A DNA stretch of 64,000 nt, from positions 186,001 through 250,000 of the forward strand of contig NZ_FOFV01000013.1 in assembly GCF_900111005.1 (NCBI RefSeq), written 5' to 3'. Below, piece by piece: positions 53,774 through 62,723 of this stretch (positions are counted from its first letter, which is position 1; every line of letters starts with the position of its first letter). Source of the stretch: Lentzea albida. GTDB lineage: Bacteria; Actinomycetota; Actinomycetes; Mycobacteriales; Pseudonocardiaceae. A program made the translations under genes and the position numbers. The notes under the pieces were generated by a model. That model did not search any database. It was given only the letters and a program-made list of their open reading frames with translations, and was not told where the DNA came from.

Positions 53774-54938
53774 GTGGTGGATTCTCCCGCACCTCGTAGT
53801 CGGCCCTGGCCGGCCCCGTGCCCGTGACGAGCACGTCCACGCCGAGCAGGTCCTCCAGGTAGGCGACGGGATCGGACAGGTCTTCCAGCGAATCGCCAGT
53901 GGCGACCTTCAGGCCTTGAGCGTCCAGGTGCGTCACCGCGAGGCCGTCGATACCCCCACAGCAATCGACGGAGTAGCGGAGCAGGTTCGCGTCCAGGTGC
54001 CCGGCTCGCCAGGCGCCCTGGAACTCCCCCGTGCCGTTGTGACGCTCCGGGAACCGCGCGAGCACGGCCGGGTCCTCCGTCGGCAGCGGGCCCGCGCCGT
54101 GCCGCGTCTGGTAGGTCCTCGTCACGCCGATCACCCTGGCCGGACGTCCCCGGAGCAGCTCACGGGCGTTGCGCGGCACGACCGTCGACCACGTGGTGTG
54201 CGGGTGGAAGCCGTGCGTCTCGTCCAGGAGAACGCCCTGGGCGCCCTCGAAGACGACTCGGCCCGCGTCGAGCAGCCCTTCGTGGCCCGAGGTGATCCGC
54301 ACGGCGTCGGCGAACGCGCGGTAGAGCCCGACCAGTTCGTCGATGCTCGGGCCTCCGCCGATCAACGGCTCGTAGAACCGGGCGAGCGCGTCGAGCCTGC
54401 GCCGCAACGTGATCGGGTTCAGGCAGTCGCCCACCGTCGGGGCGGGGCCCGGCTCGCCGAGCACCCGCTGCCCCTCCACCACGTCCCCCTCGACGGCCCC
54501 GGCGAGCAGGCCGTACCAGACGGTCTCGCCGATCCCCTTCCCGCACGACCCGTGCCGGTCGTCGCCCCTGGCCCTCTCCCTGGCCCGGTTGGCGGCGACG
54601 TGGAACGGCGTCGTGAGCAGCGCCCGGGCGTCGATCGACATCAACGACAGCGGGTCCGCGACGCCGATGGCCTCCAGCTCGCGCGACTCGGTCGCCAGCG
54701 CGATCGGTTCGACCAGCACGAACCGCGACAGCCAGGTCGGCACGCCCGCGAGCGTGCCCGACCCGAACTGGCTGAAGGTGTGGTGCCGGCCGTCGACGAC
54801 CACGTTGTGCGCGGCCTGCGCTCCCCCGTTGAAGCGCACGACGGCCGACACCGACCCGTCCGCGCACAACGCGTCGACGGTGGCGCCCTTGCCCTCGTCG
54901 CCGAACCCCAGCCCGACGACGATCACGTGGTCGTTCAT
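53724..54938 (-). CDS. Adenylosuccinate-synthetase-like (PurA family) enzyme
   Basis: 404 residues from ATG 54938, overlapping the VWA stop by one base (TGATG). The GTP-site start VVGLGFGDEGKGATVDAL matches PurA's G-D-E-G-K-G loop (Asp and Lys retained, W of the usual Q-W-G-D absent), and RFNGGAQAAHNVVV keeps the catalytic His. GSCGKGIGET and GAQGVLLDE (VFEGAQGVLLDETHG) match the IMP and Mg/GTP regions. It is shorter and clearly diverged from housekeeping PurA. It probably joins aspartate or another amine to a purine-like substrate. Its setting with a kinase-like, VWA and Nudix regulator suggests a signalling nucleotide role. Confidence 0.85.
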   Translation of the reverse strand: MNDHVIVVGLGFGDEGKGATVDALCADGSVSAVVRFNGGAQAAHNVVVDGRHHTFSQFGSGTLAGVPTWLSRFVLVEPIALATESRELEAIGVADPLSLMSIDARALLTTPFHVAANRARERARGDDRHGSCGKGIGETVWYGLLAGAVEGDVVEGQRVLGEPGPAPTVGDCLNPITLRRRLDALARFYEPLIGGGPSIDELVGLYRAFADAVRITSGHEGLLDAGRVVFEGAQGVLLDETHGFHPHTTWSTVVPRNARELLRGRPARVIGVTRTYQTRHGAGPLPTEDPAVLARFPERHNGTGEFQGAWRAGHLDANLLRYSVDCCGGIDGLAVTHLDAQGLKVATGDSLEDLSDPVAYLEDLLGVDVLVTGTGPARADYEVRENPPHDRVDVGLGGRHSAPV

Positions 54939-55918
54939 CAGCTCAGCGCCACGTCGTCGGGACCGTCGATGCCGAGCGGGGCCGCCACGACCGCGCGCTT
55001 GCCGCCGCCGACGGCGACCAGCGCCTTGCCGACGGCCTTGCTCTCGGCGACCGAGCCGATCTCGGCGAGGTCCACGAGGGCCTGGTCGAGGTCGACCACC
55101 TGCTCCTCCATGCCGATCGTCGCGGCGATCAGCTCGCACACGGCGCCGGGGTCGTCGAGCTTGAGGAAGTTCTGCCCGAGGATCGCCCGCCAGTGCTCAC
55201 CGATGGCGTCGTCGTTGAAGTACGACGACTGGTTGGGGAGGATGAAGTAGACGTTCCACTTGCGCGCCAGCTCGCGGTAGACCGACACGGGGTCGATGTC
55301 CTGGTGGACGTCGTCGCCGATGATCCGCCGGATGTGCTTCGCCTCCAGGCGCGGCTTGTTCAGCTCGTCACCGATGATGAACAGGTAGCCCTTGCGGCCG
55401 CGCTTCTGCCACGCGTCGGTGACGACGTGCCGCGCGACGAAGTACGCGGCCAGCTCGTACGACTCGCTCTTCTGCCCGCCGCCGTTGCCCTCGAGGAAGA
55501 TGTCGCGCAGCTGCTCGTCCATGCGGTTGTCCGACTCGAACTGGCCGACCTGCAACGGCACGCGGTCGCTGTCCGCGTCCCCGATCCCGCCGAACATCAG
55601 CTGCGGGTCGGCGAGGTATCCCTTGCGCTGCAACAGTCCGTGCAACTTGCCGAGCTTGCCCTGCATGATCCGCGGCACCGCGCCCATCGACCCGGTGACG
55701 TCGAACAGCACGGCGATCGGTGTCGAGTCGGCGTGGTCGGGCGAGTCGCGGCACTCGCGGTGGGCGACCTTGAACGGGTCCAGCGCGGGCGCGGCCTTCC
55801 AGCTCGACGCGGGCTGCGACCTGATCGAGGCGGTGTAGCCGAAGTCGGCGATCCCCTTGGCCGCGCGGAAGGTCTTGGCCGCGGCGTACGCGTTGTCGTC
55901 CCACTTGCCGTGTCCCAT
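54938..55918 (-). CDS. VWA-domain protein
   Basis: 326 residues from the second ATG (55918), which is spaced 7 bp from AAGGAG; the first ATG (55924) is too close. The central von Willebrand A domain has a MIDAS-like motif LFDVTGSM (D-x-T-G-S) and later acidic residues (FIIGDELNKP). Helical C-terminus from about 240 (EEQVVDLDQALVDLAEIG..). No signal peptide, so cytosolic. Such VWA proteins usually act as metal-dependent scaffolds with kinases or ATPases. It follows the J-domain pseudokinase by 2 bp and overlaps the PurA-like gene. Confidence 0.88.
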   Translation of the reverse strand: MGHGKWDDNAYAAAKTFRAAKGIADFGYTASIRSQPASSWKAAPALDPFKVAHRECRDSPDHADSTPIAVLFDVTGSMGAVPRIMQGKLGKLHGLLQRKGYLADPQLMFGGIGDADSDRVPLQVGQFESDNRMDEQLRDIFLEGNGGGQKSESYELAAYFVARHVVTDAWQKRGRKGYLFIIGDELNKPRLEAKHIRRIIGDDVHQDIDPVSVYRELARKWNVYFILPNQSSYFNDDAIGEHWRAILGQNFLKLDDPGAVCELIAATIGMEEQVVDLDQALVDLAEIGSVAESKAVGKALVAVGGGKRAVVAAPLGIDGPDDVALS

Positions 55919-55920
55919 GG

Positions 55921-56925
55921 TCATTCTCCTTGTGTCGGAAGGGCGAACGGGCGGAAGACCCGTGGGCCGTAGAGTTCTTCGAGCAGTTCGTCGTACTCGT
56001 CGAGCAGGTCCCGCGCGTCCGGTCGGCGCGACGGCCGGTCCTGCATGCAGCCCTTTGCGAAGGCTTGCTGCCGATCTTCGTCGTGCGCCAGCGTTTCCAG
56101 CATCAGCGCGTGTGCCATGTGGACGTCCGTCGCGGCCGTGACCGGTTCCTGCGCCGCGACCTCCGGCGGGTAGGCGATGGCCTTGCTGGTGGCGAGGAGC
56201 CGTTGGCCCTCCTCCACGGCGAAGGACCAGCCGGCCAGCACGATGCCGTGCTGTTCCGGGTGCACCAGGACGTTCTCGGCGGTGACGGCCCCGTGCACCA
56301 GCCCGATCTGGTGCGCTCCGGCCAACGCCTTGAGCAACCTGCGGTGCATCCACGCGTAGTCGCGGCCATCGAGCCCTCGCGGGTACGCGTCCTGCACGTC
56401 TTTCAACGTCACGAAGCCGTCTTTGAGCGGGTCCAGGACCGTGAAGGCCCTGCTGCCCTTGGCCACGTCACCGGAGGTGTCGAGCAGCCGCGGGTAGAAC
56501 GGTCGCAGCCACTGGTTGCGGTCGGTGAAGCGTTCGAGCCTGCGCAACGCCTGCCATTCGCCGTGCAGCAACGGGTTGAGCGCCGGGTTGCGCACCACCT
56601 TGACCACGTGCGGGCCGTCGGACTCGTAGAGGTTGGCGATGCTGCCGACCGCGAACGGCTCGCCGATGCGGTAGACGCCGGTCCTCGTGCGCAGCTCGAC
56701 GGTCGTGCTGTGCGTCCACTCGTGGTGCAGGCGGGTCAGGACCGCCGACGCCGCGTGCGCCCTGGTGTCGCCCGGTCCGACCACGTCGGGGTGCAGGACC
56801 GAGGCCAGTGCGCGGTACAGGCGCTTCGCCTGCCTGCGCTTGTCCGGGTCGGTGGTGCGCGGCCCGAACAGGGCTTCGGCCGAGCCGGCCCGCTCCACCA
56901 GTTCCAGCGCCTCCGTTGTGGTCAT
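55921..56925 (-). CDS. J-domain protein fused to a pseudokinase
   Basis: 334 residues. N-terminal J-like domain: RRQAKRLYRALASVLHPDVVG with an intact HPD motif (45-47), the Hsp70-stimulating signature. From about 85 a kinase-like fold is present (IGEPFAVGSIANLYES glycine loop remnant; HVVKVVRNPAL with the Lys). The catalytic loop is HGAVTAENVLV instead of H-R-D-x-K-x-x-N, and D-F-G is replaced by A-G-W, so it is probably catalytically dead. First gene of the operon. A perfect palindrome abuts the start codon, leaving no room for a ribosome site, so it may be a leaderless mRNA. Confidence 0.85.
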   Translation of the reverse strand: MTTTEALELVERAGSAEALFGPRTTDPDKRRQAKRLYRALASVLHPDVVGPGDTRAHAASAVLTRLHHEWTHSTTVELRTRTGVYRIGEPFAVGSIANLYESDGPHVVKVVRNPALNPLLHGEWQALRRLERFTDRNQWLRPFYPRLLDTSGDVAKGSRAFTVLDPLKDGFVTLKDVQDAYPRGLDGRDYAWMHRRLLKALAGAHQIGLVHGAVTAENVLVHPEQHGIVLAGWSFAVEEGQRLLATSKAIAYPPEVAAQEPVTAATDVHMAHALMLETLAHDEDRQQAFAKGCMQDRPSRRPDARDLLDEYDELLEELYGPRVFRPFALPTQGE

Positions 56926-56950
56926 GGTTTGAGTTTTACAAACTCAAACC
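56926..56950. promoter_or_regulatory. Perfect 25-bp palindromic operator before the J-domain/VWA/PurA-like operon
   Basis: Arms GGTTTGAGTTT (56926-56936) and AAACTCAAACC (56940-56950), centre TAC, perfectly complementary, touching the start codon at 56923-56925. A half-site ACTCAAACC lies at 56980-56988. The NrtR-like protein encoded last in this operon is the prime candidate binder. Confidence 0.75.
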
Positions 56951-57072
56951 CTGAACGCAAGCATGTTCTGGTCTGTGTGACTCAAACCGCTCGGGCCGGC
57001 TGCCGTGAGTTGGCTCATGGTGTTCACCCGTTCGGACGTCGGGTACCCGATCCCGACACGGGAGGAGGAAAC

Positions 57073-58155
57073 GTGCTGTTCGTCGTCATGGGCTGCTCCG
57101 TGGCCTTCGCACTGCTCGTGGTGGAGGTGGTCCACCGGCTGGTCCGCCGCTTCACCCACAGCGGGAGGATGTACCGGCCGGGCCAGGTGTTCGGAGCGCT
57201 CCTGGCCGCCCAGATAAGCCTCAGCGTGTACCCGGTGGACGCGCCGGTCGTGCTGCACGTGCTGGGCATCGCGCTGATCCTGGCCGGGGCGTGGCTGCTG
57301 TCGGCGCTGATCAGCACCCTTGTGGACATATCGCTGTCGCGGATCCGCACGGACGTCACGGACAACCGGCACGCGCGGCGGGTGCACACGCAGGTCACGC
57401 TGGTGCGGCGGCTGGTCCTGGTGGTCATCGGTGTGCTGGCGGTCGGCGCGATCCTGATGACGTTCCCCGGTGCGCGCGCCGTCGGGTCGACGGTGCTGGC
57501 GTCGGCCGCGGTGATCGGCGCGGTGGCGGCGTTCTCGGCGCAGTCGTTGCTGGGCAACCTGATCTCGGGGCTGCAGATCGCGTTCAGCGACGCGGTGCGG
57601 CTCGACGACGTGGTCGTCGTCGAAGGAGAGTGGGGGCGGGTCGAGGACATCACGCTGACGTACGTGGTGCTGCACCTGTGGGACGACCGGCGGCTGGTGC
57701 TGCCGACGTCGTACTTCCTGAAGACGCCGTTCGAGAACTGGACGCGCACGCAGTCGGCGTTGCTCGGGACCGTCGAGCTCGATCTCGACTGGACGGTGCC
57801 GGTCGAGGCGATGCGGCAGGAGATGCGGTCCATGCTGGAGGGCAGCGACCTGTGGGACGGGCGGGTGTCCGTGTTGCAGGTGACTCAGGCGACGCAGGGG
57901 TTCGTGCGGGTGCGTGCGCTCGTGAGCGCGGCCGACGCCGGCAAGTTGTGGGACCTGCGCTGCCTCACGCGGGAGCACCTCGTCGACTGGGTGCACCGGC
58001 GGCACGCCGGTTCGTTGCCGCAGGTGCGGACGCGGGCGGTCACCGGGGTCAACAAGGCGCAACCGACCTCTGACCAGCACACGGACGCTCGGGTGTTCGG
58101 GGAGAGCGCGGACGGCGCACTGCGCGAGCAAGCGTTTGCGGGGCCCAAGCAGTAG
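57073..58155 (+). CDS. MscS-family mechanosensitive channel
   Basis: 360 residues from GTG with GGAGGAGGAA. Four or so N-terminal hydrophobic helices; the pore-lining TM3 region is ASAAVIGAVAAFSAQSLLGNLISGLQIAF with Gly/Ala packing, followed by the beta-domain (FSDAVRLDDVVVVEGEWGRVEDITLTYV) and alpha/beta cytoplasmic domain. This is a small MscS homologue that relieves hypo-osmotic pressure. Divergent from the J-domain pseudokinase gene. The C-terminal 40 residues are hydrophilic and poorly conserved. Confidence 0.92.
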   Translation: MLFVVMGCSVAFALLVVEVVHRLVRRFTHSGRMYRPGQVFGALLAAQISLSVYPVDAPVVLHVLGIALILAGAWLLSALISTLVDISLSRIRTDVTDNRHARRVHTQVTLVRRLVLVVIGVLAVGAILMTFPGARAVGSTVLASAAVIGAVAAFSAQSLLGNLISGLQIAFSDAVRLDDVVVVEGEWGRVEDITLTYVVLHLWDDRRLVLPTSYFLKTPFENWTRTQSALLGTVELDLDWTVPVEAMRQEMRSMLEGSDLWDGRVSVLQVTQATQGFVRVRALVSAADAGKLWDLRCLTREHLVDWVHRRHAGSLPQVRTRAVTGVNKAQPTSDQHTDARVFGESADGALREQAFAGPKQ

Positions 58156-58208
58156 GGCGCGGGGAAAGTCGGTGCAACCGCCCGCGCGGCCCGCTCCGTC
58201 CTCCCACC

Positions 58209-58580
58209 ATGAGAAGACCGCTCGCCGTCGCGTTTTGCGCGCTGGCTCTCGGTAGCTGTGGTACGAACGGGTCCCCAGCCGTGCCCAACGCGGAGGTCCC
58301 CGTCGTGTCATCGGCGAAACCGGACAGGAACCGGATCGAGCAGGCGAAGCGCGACGGCCACCTCACAGTGCCACTCATGATCTCCGTGCAGCCGGGACGC
58401 GACGAGGAGGTCGAGCGGGCACTGGCGGTGCTGGGCGCGACCGTCGAGTCGCGGGATCCCAGAATCGGCTACCTGCGCGCCGAGATGCCGGTCGACAGGG
58501 TGGAAGACGCGTATCTGATCACGGGTGTGTCCAAGGTGGACTTGGACGAGCCCCTGAACAACAGGCTGCCAGAACCGTAG
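58209..58580 (+). CDS. Lipoprotein resembling a free-standing S8 protease propeptide
   Basis: 123 residues: signal peptide and lipobox-like ALGSC (Cys about 17), a linker, then a domain (about 42-123) that reads RIEQAKRDGHLTVPLMISVQPGRDEEVERALAVLGATVESRD.. and ends VSKVDLDEPL. It aligns without large gaps to the propeptide of the neighbouring S8 protease (LVEKAAQEG-PTV-LLV... LGATV... VSTVDVDGL). So it looks like an I9-type propeptide tethered to the membrane, able in principle to inhibit or chaperone that protease. The two genes are convergent and share a terminator. Confidence 0.75.
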   Translation: MRRPLAVAFCALALGSCGTNGSPAVPNAEVPVVSSAKPDRNRIEQAKRDGHLTVPLMISVQPGRDEEVERALAVLGATVESRDPRIGYLRAEMPVDRVEDAYLITGVSKVDLDEPLNNRLPEP

Positions 58581-58615
58581 AAAGCCCCAGGACGTCGTGG
58601 GTCCTGGGGCTTTCT
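58579..58615. terminator. Bidirectional terminator between lipoprotein and S8 protease genes
   Basis: Perfect 15-bp stem AGAAAGCCCCAGGAC / GTCCTGGGGCTTTCT, loop GTCGTGG, located between two convergent stops with A and T runs at the stem base. It overlaps the stop codon of the lipoprotein gene. Confidence 0.92.
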
Positions 58616-58651
58616 GCGCACTAGCGGGTACTACCGGGTGGTGCCGAACGA

Positions 58652-61600
58652 CTAGCTGACCGCCTGGACGATCACCGCGCCGGTACCGACGACGGTGTTG
58701 TCGGCCGTGCGGACCTCGAGCTCACCGCGCAGCACGCGGCCGGCACCGGGCTGGCCCAGCGGCGTGATGACGCCCGTCGCGTTCCACGTCGCACCGGCGG
58801 CGCGGTCGGCGTTGGTGTCGGTCACGGTGAGCGTGCCGAGACCGGCCGAGGTGAAGACGTCGAAGTAGTCGTACTCCGTGGTGCCCGCGGGCACCGCGTA
58901 GCCGTCCACCAGGGCGACCCAGTTGCCCGCGGCCGGGTTGGTGATGGTCACGGACTCCTCGGAGTCCGCGTCCGCCGACTGACCGGCGAGCACGCAGCTG
59001 CCCGACGTGCAGTTGTAGACCAGCAGGTCGAGGTCGGCGCCCTGGTCGGCGGGGTTGCCGATCGTGACGGTGAGCCTCGTCGAGCCGGGCGCGACGGTGA
59101 TCGGGTACTGCTGCTGCGCGAGGTTCGCGATGCTCGGGCGGGCCGTCTTGGCGCTGCCGACCGCACCCGCCGCGAGCCGGCCGTTGAAGCTGGCCTGCGT
59201 GTTCGTGACGGTGTAGGCGCGCTCGACCGGGGCACCCAGCGCCGCGGACGGGATGACGTCCGGGTTCGGGCTGATGGTCGTGCCGAGCACCGACGCGGTC
59301 ACCGAGTACGGCGCCTCGGCGGCGTCGGAGGTGCGACGGGCCTCGATCACGATCTCCCACACACCGGCCATCGGGCTGGCCACCGTGCGGCTGGTCGGCG
59401 AGCCACCGGCACAACCGGCACCCGCGTCGGGGTTGTAGCAGTTGGTCGACGAGTTGACGTCGAAGCCGACGCCCTGCGGGGTGTAGCGCAGGAAGCGGAC
59501 CTGGCCCTTGCCGGCCTCGGCGCCGCCGCCGGTCAGGTCGACCTTCAGGGCGGTCGTGCCCTTGGGCACGTTCACGAAGAGGCTGGTCGACTGGTTGCGC
59601 GCGATCTTGCCGGACTTCGTGACCGAGAACTTGTTGGCGGCGCTGAAGTTCTCCGCCGCGAACACGGTGTTCAGGGTCTGCACGTCGACGCCGGGCGTCT
59701 CCGGGTTGTCGAGCTGCAGGACGGCGCTGTGCGCACCCGAGGTCTTCGCCTTGACCTTGACCGGGAACTGGACCGGCGTGTTCAGCGGCAGCTTGACCTT
59801 CTTGGCCGCGGAGAACGTGCCGTCGTTGCCCTTCCAGGACACGTTGTAGGTCTCGTCCTGGTGACCCGTGGTGCGGGTCAGCGTGTAGGTGCGGGTGTAC
59901 TCCTGGCCCGCCGCCACGCCTTCGCGGTCGTGGATGCCGACACCGACGCCCGGGGTGGCCAGCAGGCCGGCGAGGACGGTGTTGACCGGGACGGACGTGG
60001 TGACCTGGTCCGGCACGGCGTGCTTGTCCAGCAGCTTCCACGCGGCGTTGGTGTTGAACAGACCCGCGCCCTGCTCGTAGGCACCGAGGCTGTCGACGTA
60101 GTTCGCGCTGCGCTGGATCGCGTAGCGCAGCTCGGCGCTGGTCGGGCGCTGGCCGTTGTGCGTGGCCTTGTACGCGCTCACGAGCAGCGCGGCGGCACCG
60201 GTCGCCTGCGGGGCGGCCATCGACGTGCCGTTGAACTGCGAGTAGCCGGGCGGGAGGGCGTAGGTGCCCGCCACCGGGCCACCGTTCTGCCAGCGCGGCG
60301 TGGTGGAGATCGCCGAGCCGGGCGCGACGATGTTCGGCTTGAAGCCGCCGTCCTCACGCGGGCCGCGCGACGAGAAGCCGTGCAGGTTCTGCTTCTGCGC
60401 GGTCTTCGAGCCGTAGTTGGAGAGCCAGGTCTCCTTGGTGATGTACGAGCCGACGCTCACCGCGTCCGTGGCGACCGACGGGTCGCCGACGGTGTTGGCG
60501 CCCGCGCCCGAGTTGCCCGCCGAGATGAACAGCTGGACGTTGTACTCGTTGATCGTGCGGTTGTAGAGCTCGGCACGGGCGTTGTTGCCGTCGTTGAGGG
60601 CCGGAAGGCCACCGATGGAGATGTTCACGACGTCGGCGCCGTTGCGCGCGGCGTAGAGGACACCGTCGATGAGACCGGAGCTCGTGCAGGACGGCGTGGT
60701 GAGGCAGGCCTTGATGGCGATGAGCTTCGCGCCCGGCGCGGCACCGGCCATCTTGCCGTCGAACATCTTGTGGGCGGCGGTGATGCCGGCGACGTGCGTG
60801 CCGTGCGCCGCGCCCGAGATGCCCAGGTTGACGTACGGCGTGCCCGCGTTGTCGTAGATCGAGCGGTCGGTCTGCACGACGAACGCGACGCGGTCGACGA
60901 CGGCGGTCGCGGGGTTGTCGGTGCCGAAGAAGCCGACGTCCTGCTTGACCTTGTAGTCGATCATGCGCTTGTTGTTGGTGAAGTCGCCGTCACCGTCGGT
61001 GTCGACGAAGACTTCCTTCGTCGTGATGTCCTGGATGACACCGAACGAGTCCGTGCGGTCGCCGTCGCGGTTGATGTCGCCGCCGGTCTCGCTGTTGGAG
61101 AGGTTCAGGTCGCCCGCGGTCTCGCTGAAGAGACCGAACGAGTAGGGACCACCGGTGGCGGGCGCCTTGTAGGTCTTGCCGCCCTCGACGAACGTGCCGG
61201 TGCGGCCGGTCTTGGTCATGGTGACCCAGGTGCCGTCGCCGGAGTTCGTGGCGTTCGCGTTGTACCAGTCGATGATCTTGCGCTCACCGGTGCTGGTCGT
61301 CTGCAGGGCCGGCGTGTCGAGGTCGATGCCGGAGTCGATCACCGCGATGGTGGTGCCGCGGCCGTCCCACTTCGGGTGCGCGGTGGCGAACTGCGCCGCC
61401 TGCGTGTCCTGCGTCGGCATGTACGGGTTCGTGCGCGGCGTCTTCGCGTCCGGCGCCTTCTGCGGGGCCGGGTTCTCCATGCCCTCGGGGCGCGGGTTGT
61501 CGAGGGCGACGAGCCCGTCGACGTCCACGGTGCTGACCGAGGCCAGCTTGGCGGCCTTCTCCGCGTTCTCGCGCGGGATGGTCACCTTGACGTAGTCGAC

Positions 61601-61888
61601 GTCCTTCTCGGTCTTCTGGACCGTGGCGCCGAGCGCCTTGAGGTCGTTGACCGCGGCGTCGGTCTTGCCGTCCTCGGCGGCGACCAGCAGGTCGACGGTC
61701 GGCTTGCCCTCCTGGGCGGCCTTCTCGACGAGCGCGCGGTCCTGCTTGTCCAGCTGCTTGTCAGCGGCCGGCTGCTGTTGCTGAGATGCGTTCTGCGCGA
61801 TGGCAGGGGTGGCGGCGAAGCCGAACCCGGTAGTGCCCAGCACCGCGGTCAGCAAGACCGTGCCGGTGCGGCGTCTCCAGTTCTTCAC
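58652..61888 (-). CDS. Large secreted S8 (subtilisin-like) serine protease
   Basis: 1078 residues from GTG 61888 (GAAGGG upstream). Signal peptide about 1-33, Gln-rich stretch, I9-like propeptide about 50-125, then the S8 domain with Asp in IAVIDSGIDLD (about 183), His in HGTHVAGIT (about 364) and Ser in GTSMAAPQATG (about 553). A long insert between Asp and His carries a D-x-D-x-D calcium-like loop. After about 600 there are beta-rich domains with two Cys pairs, including a pre-peptidase C-like module. A major extracellular protease. Next to it is a lipoprotein resembling its propeptide. Confidence 0.95.
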   Translation of the reverse strand: MKNWRRRTGTVLLTAVLGTTGFGFAATPAIAQNASQQQQPAADKQLDKQDRALVEKAAQEGKPTVDLLVAAEDGKTDAAVNDLKALGATVQKTEKDVDYVKVTIPRENAEKAAKLASVSTVDVDGLVALDNPRPEGMENPAPQKAPDAKTPRTNPYMPTQDTQAAQFATAHPKWDGRGTTIAVIDSGIDLDTPALQTTSTGERKIIDWYNANATNSGDGTWVTMTKTGRTGTFVEGGKTYKAPATGGPYSFGLFSETAGDLNLSNSETGGDINRDGDRTDSFGVIQDITTKEVFVDTDGDGDFTNNKRMIDYKVKQDVGFFGTDNPATAVVDRVAFVVQTDRSIYDNAGTPYVNLGISGAAHGTHVAGITAAHKMFDGKMAGAAPGAKLIAIKACLTTPSCTSSGLIDGVLYAARNGADVVNISIGGLPALNDGNNARAELYNRTINEYNVQLFISAGNSGAGANTVGDPSVATDAVSVGSYITKETWLSNYGSKTAQKQNLHGFSSRGPREDGGFKPNIVAPGSAISTTPRWQNGGPVAGTYALPPGYSQFNGTSMAAPQATGAAALLVSAYKATHNGQRPTSAELRYAIQRSANYVDSLGAYEQGAGLFNTNAAWKLLDKHAVPDQVTTSVPVNTVLAGLLATPGVGVGIHDREGVAAGQEYTRTYTLTRTTGHQDETYNVSWKGNDGTFSAAKKVKLPLNTPVQFPVKVKAKTSGAHSAVLQLDNPETPGVDVQTLNTVFAAENFSAANKFSVTKSGKIARNQSTSLFVNVPKGTTALKVDLTGGGAEAGKGQVRFLRYTPQGVGFDVNSSTNCYNPDAGAGCAGGSPTSRTVASPMAGVWEIVIEARRTSDAAEAPYSVTASVLGTTISPNPDVIPSAALGAPVERAYTVTNTQASFNGRLAAGAVGSAKTARPSIANLAQQQYPITVAPGSTRLTVTIGNPADQGADLDLLVYNCTSGSCVLAGQSADADSEESVTITNPAAGNWVALVDGYAVPAGTTEYDYFDVFTSAGLGTLTVTDTNADRAAGATWNATGVITPLGQPGAGRVLRGELEVRTADNTVVGTGAVIVQAVS

Positions 61889-62138
61889 GGCGCATGTGCC
61901 CTTCGTGGGGTAAAGAGTGCTCCGAAGCACATCTCTTCGCCTCGCGAGGGGCAATCGTCGGAACAGAGCAATTGTTGGTTCCACATTGGACTGTTCAGAG
62001 GCTTGAAAGGGCGCACTTTTAGTGCTGCGCGTTTCATTTACGCCGTGGAACGAGCAACCTCCCTCCAGTCAAGAGCTGATGGAGGGGAATGTCAAGGCTG
62101 TGTCAACGGTGAACGTCGTTGCCGTGTAACGAATCCCG

Positions 62139-62681
62139 TCACCGAGCGATGGACCGGTCGCCATTTCCGCCCATTAGCTCGCGCAATCTCGCGCGCAGCC
62201 GTCCGACGATCCCCTGCGGCGGCGCGAGCGCTTTGGGCTGGGTTCCGCACACCGAGCAGGTTTTGCGGTGCTTCGCGAGCGCCTGCTCGAGTTCCGTCAC
62301 CTGCTGCGCGGTCCGCCGCGGCACGAAGTCCTTTTTGATCGAGAGCAGGCTCAGCTCCGTCAGCACGTGCGTTCCGCGCCGCAACTGCGCCGCCGGCGTG
62401 ATCGTGTGGAACAGCACCAGGTTCCGGCTGCGCTTCGGTTCGAACCCCTGGACGTCGCACCACTCGACGGTCGTCTGGTGGTCGAGCCCGTGCGACGTGA
62501 GGCCCTCGGCCGTGAGCTTCGTGCCGAGGTTGAAGGTCCGCCACGCGACCGTCGCGCCCATGAGGAACCACAGGCCGCCGAAGAGGTACGCGTACCAGGG
62601 GCCGTCCTTGGCCGCGAGCGGACCGATAGCGGCCACGGCGATGCCGAGGCCGAACAGAACCCATCTCCACCTGGTGTGCAT
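62139..62681 (-). CDS. Membrane protein with PH-like domain, hypothetical
   Basis: 180 residues. Two N-terminal membrane helices (about 5-25 and 32-50) as a hairpin, then a soluble beta-rich domain (TFNLGTKLTAEGLTSHGLDHQTTVEWCDVQGFEP) of the bacterial PH-domain style, and a basic C-terminal helix with a C-x-x-C pair (CSVCG). It is upstream of the S8 protease on the same strand, 250 bp away, so probably a separate unit. Function unknown. Confidence 0.65.
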   Translation of the reverse strand: MHTRWRWVLFGLGIAVAAIGPLAAKDGPWYAYLFGGLWFLMGATVAWRTFNLGTKLTAEGLTSHGLDHQTTVEWCDVQGFEPKRSRNLVLFHTITPAAQLRRGTHVLTELSLLSIKKDFVPRRTAQQVTELEQALAKHRKTCSVCGTQPKALAPPQGIVGRLRARLRELMGGNGDRSIAR

Positions 62682-62723
62682 GTCTCCCTCCTGTGTACCC
62701 GATTCGGGCGCTTAGCATTGTTC

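Noticed and set aside
53129-56925. Tellurite-resistance (Ter) cluster
   Set aside because: A VWA protein and kinase-like protein fit, but TerD/TerC genes are absent, so I describe it as a separate operon.
59729-62338. An 869-codon plus-strand ORF
   Set aside because: Antisense to the S8 protease, Val/Arg/Asp repeats without fold signals.
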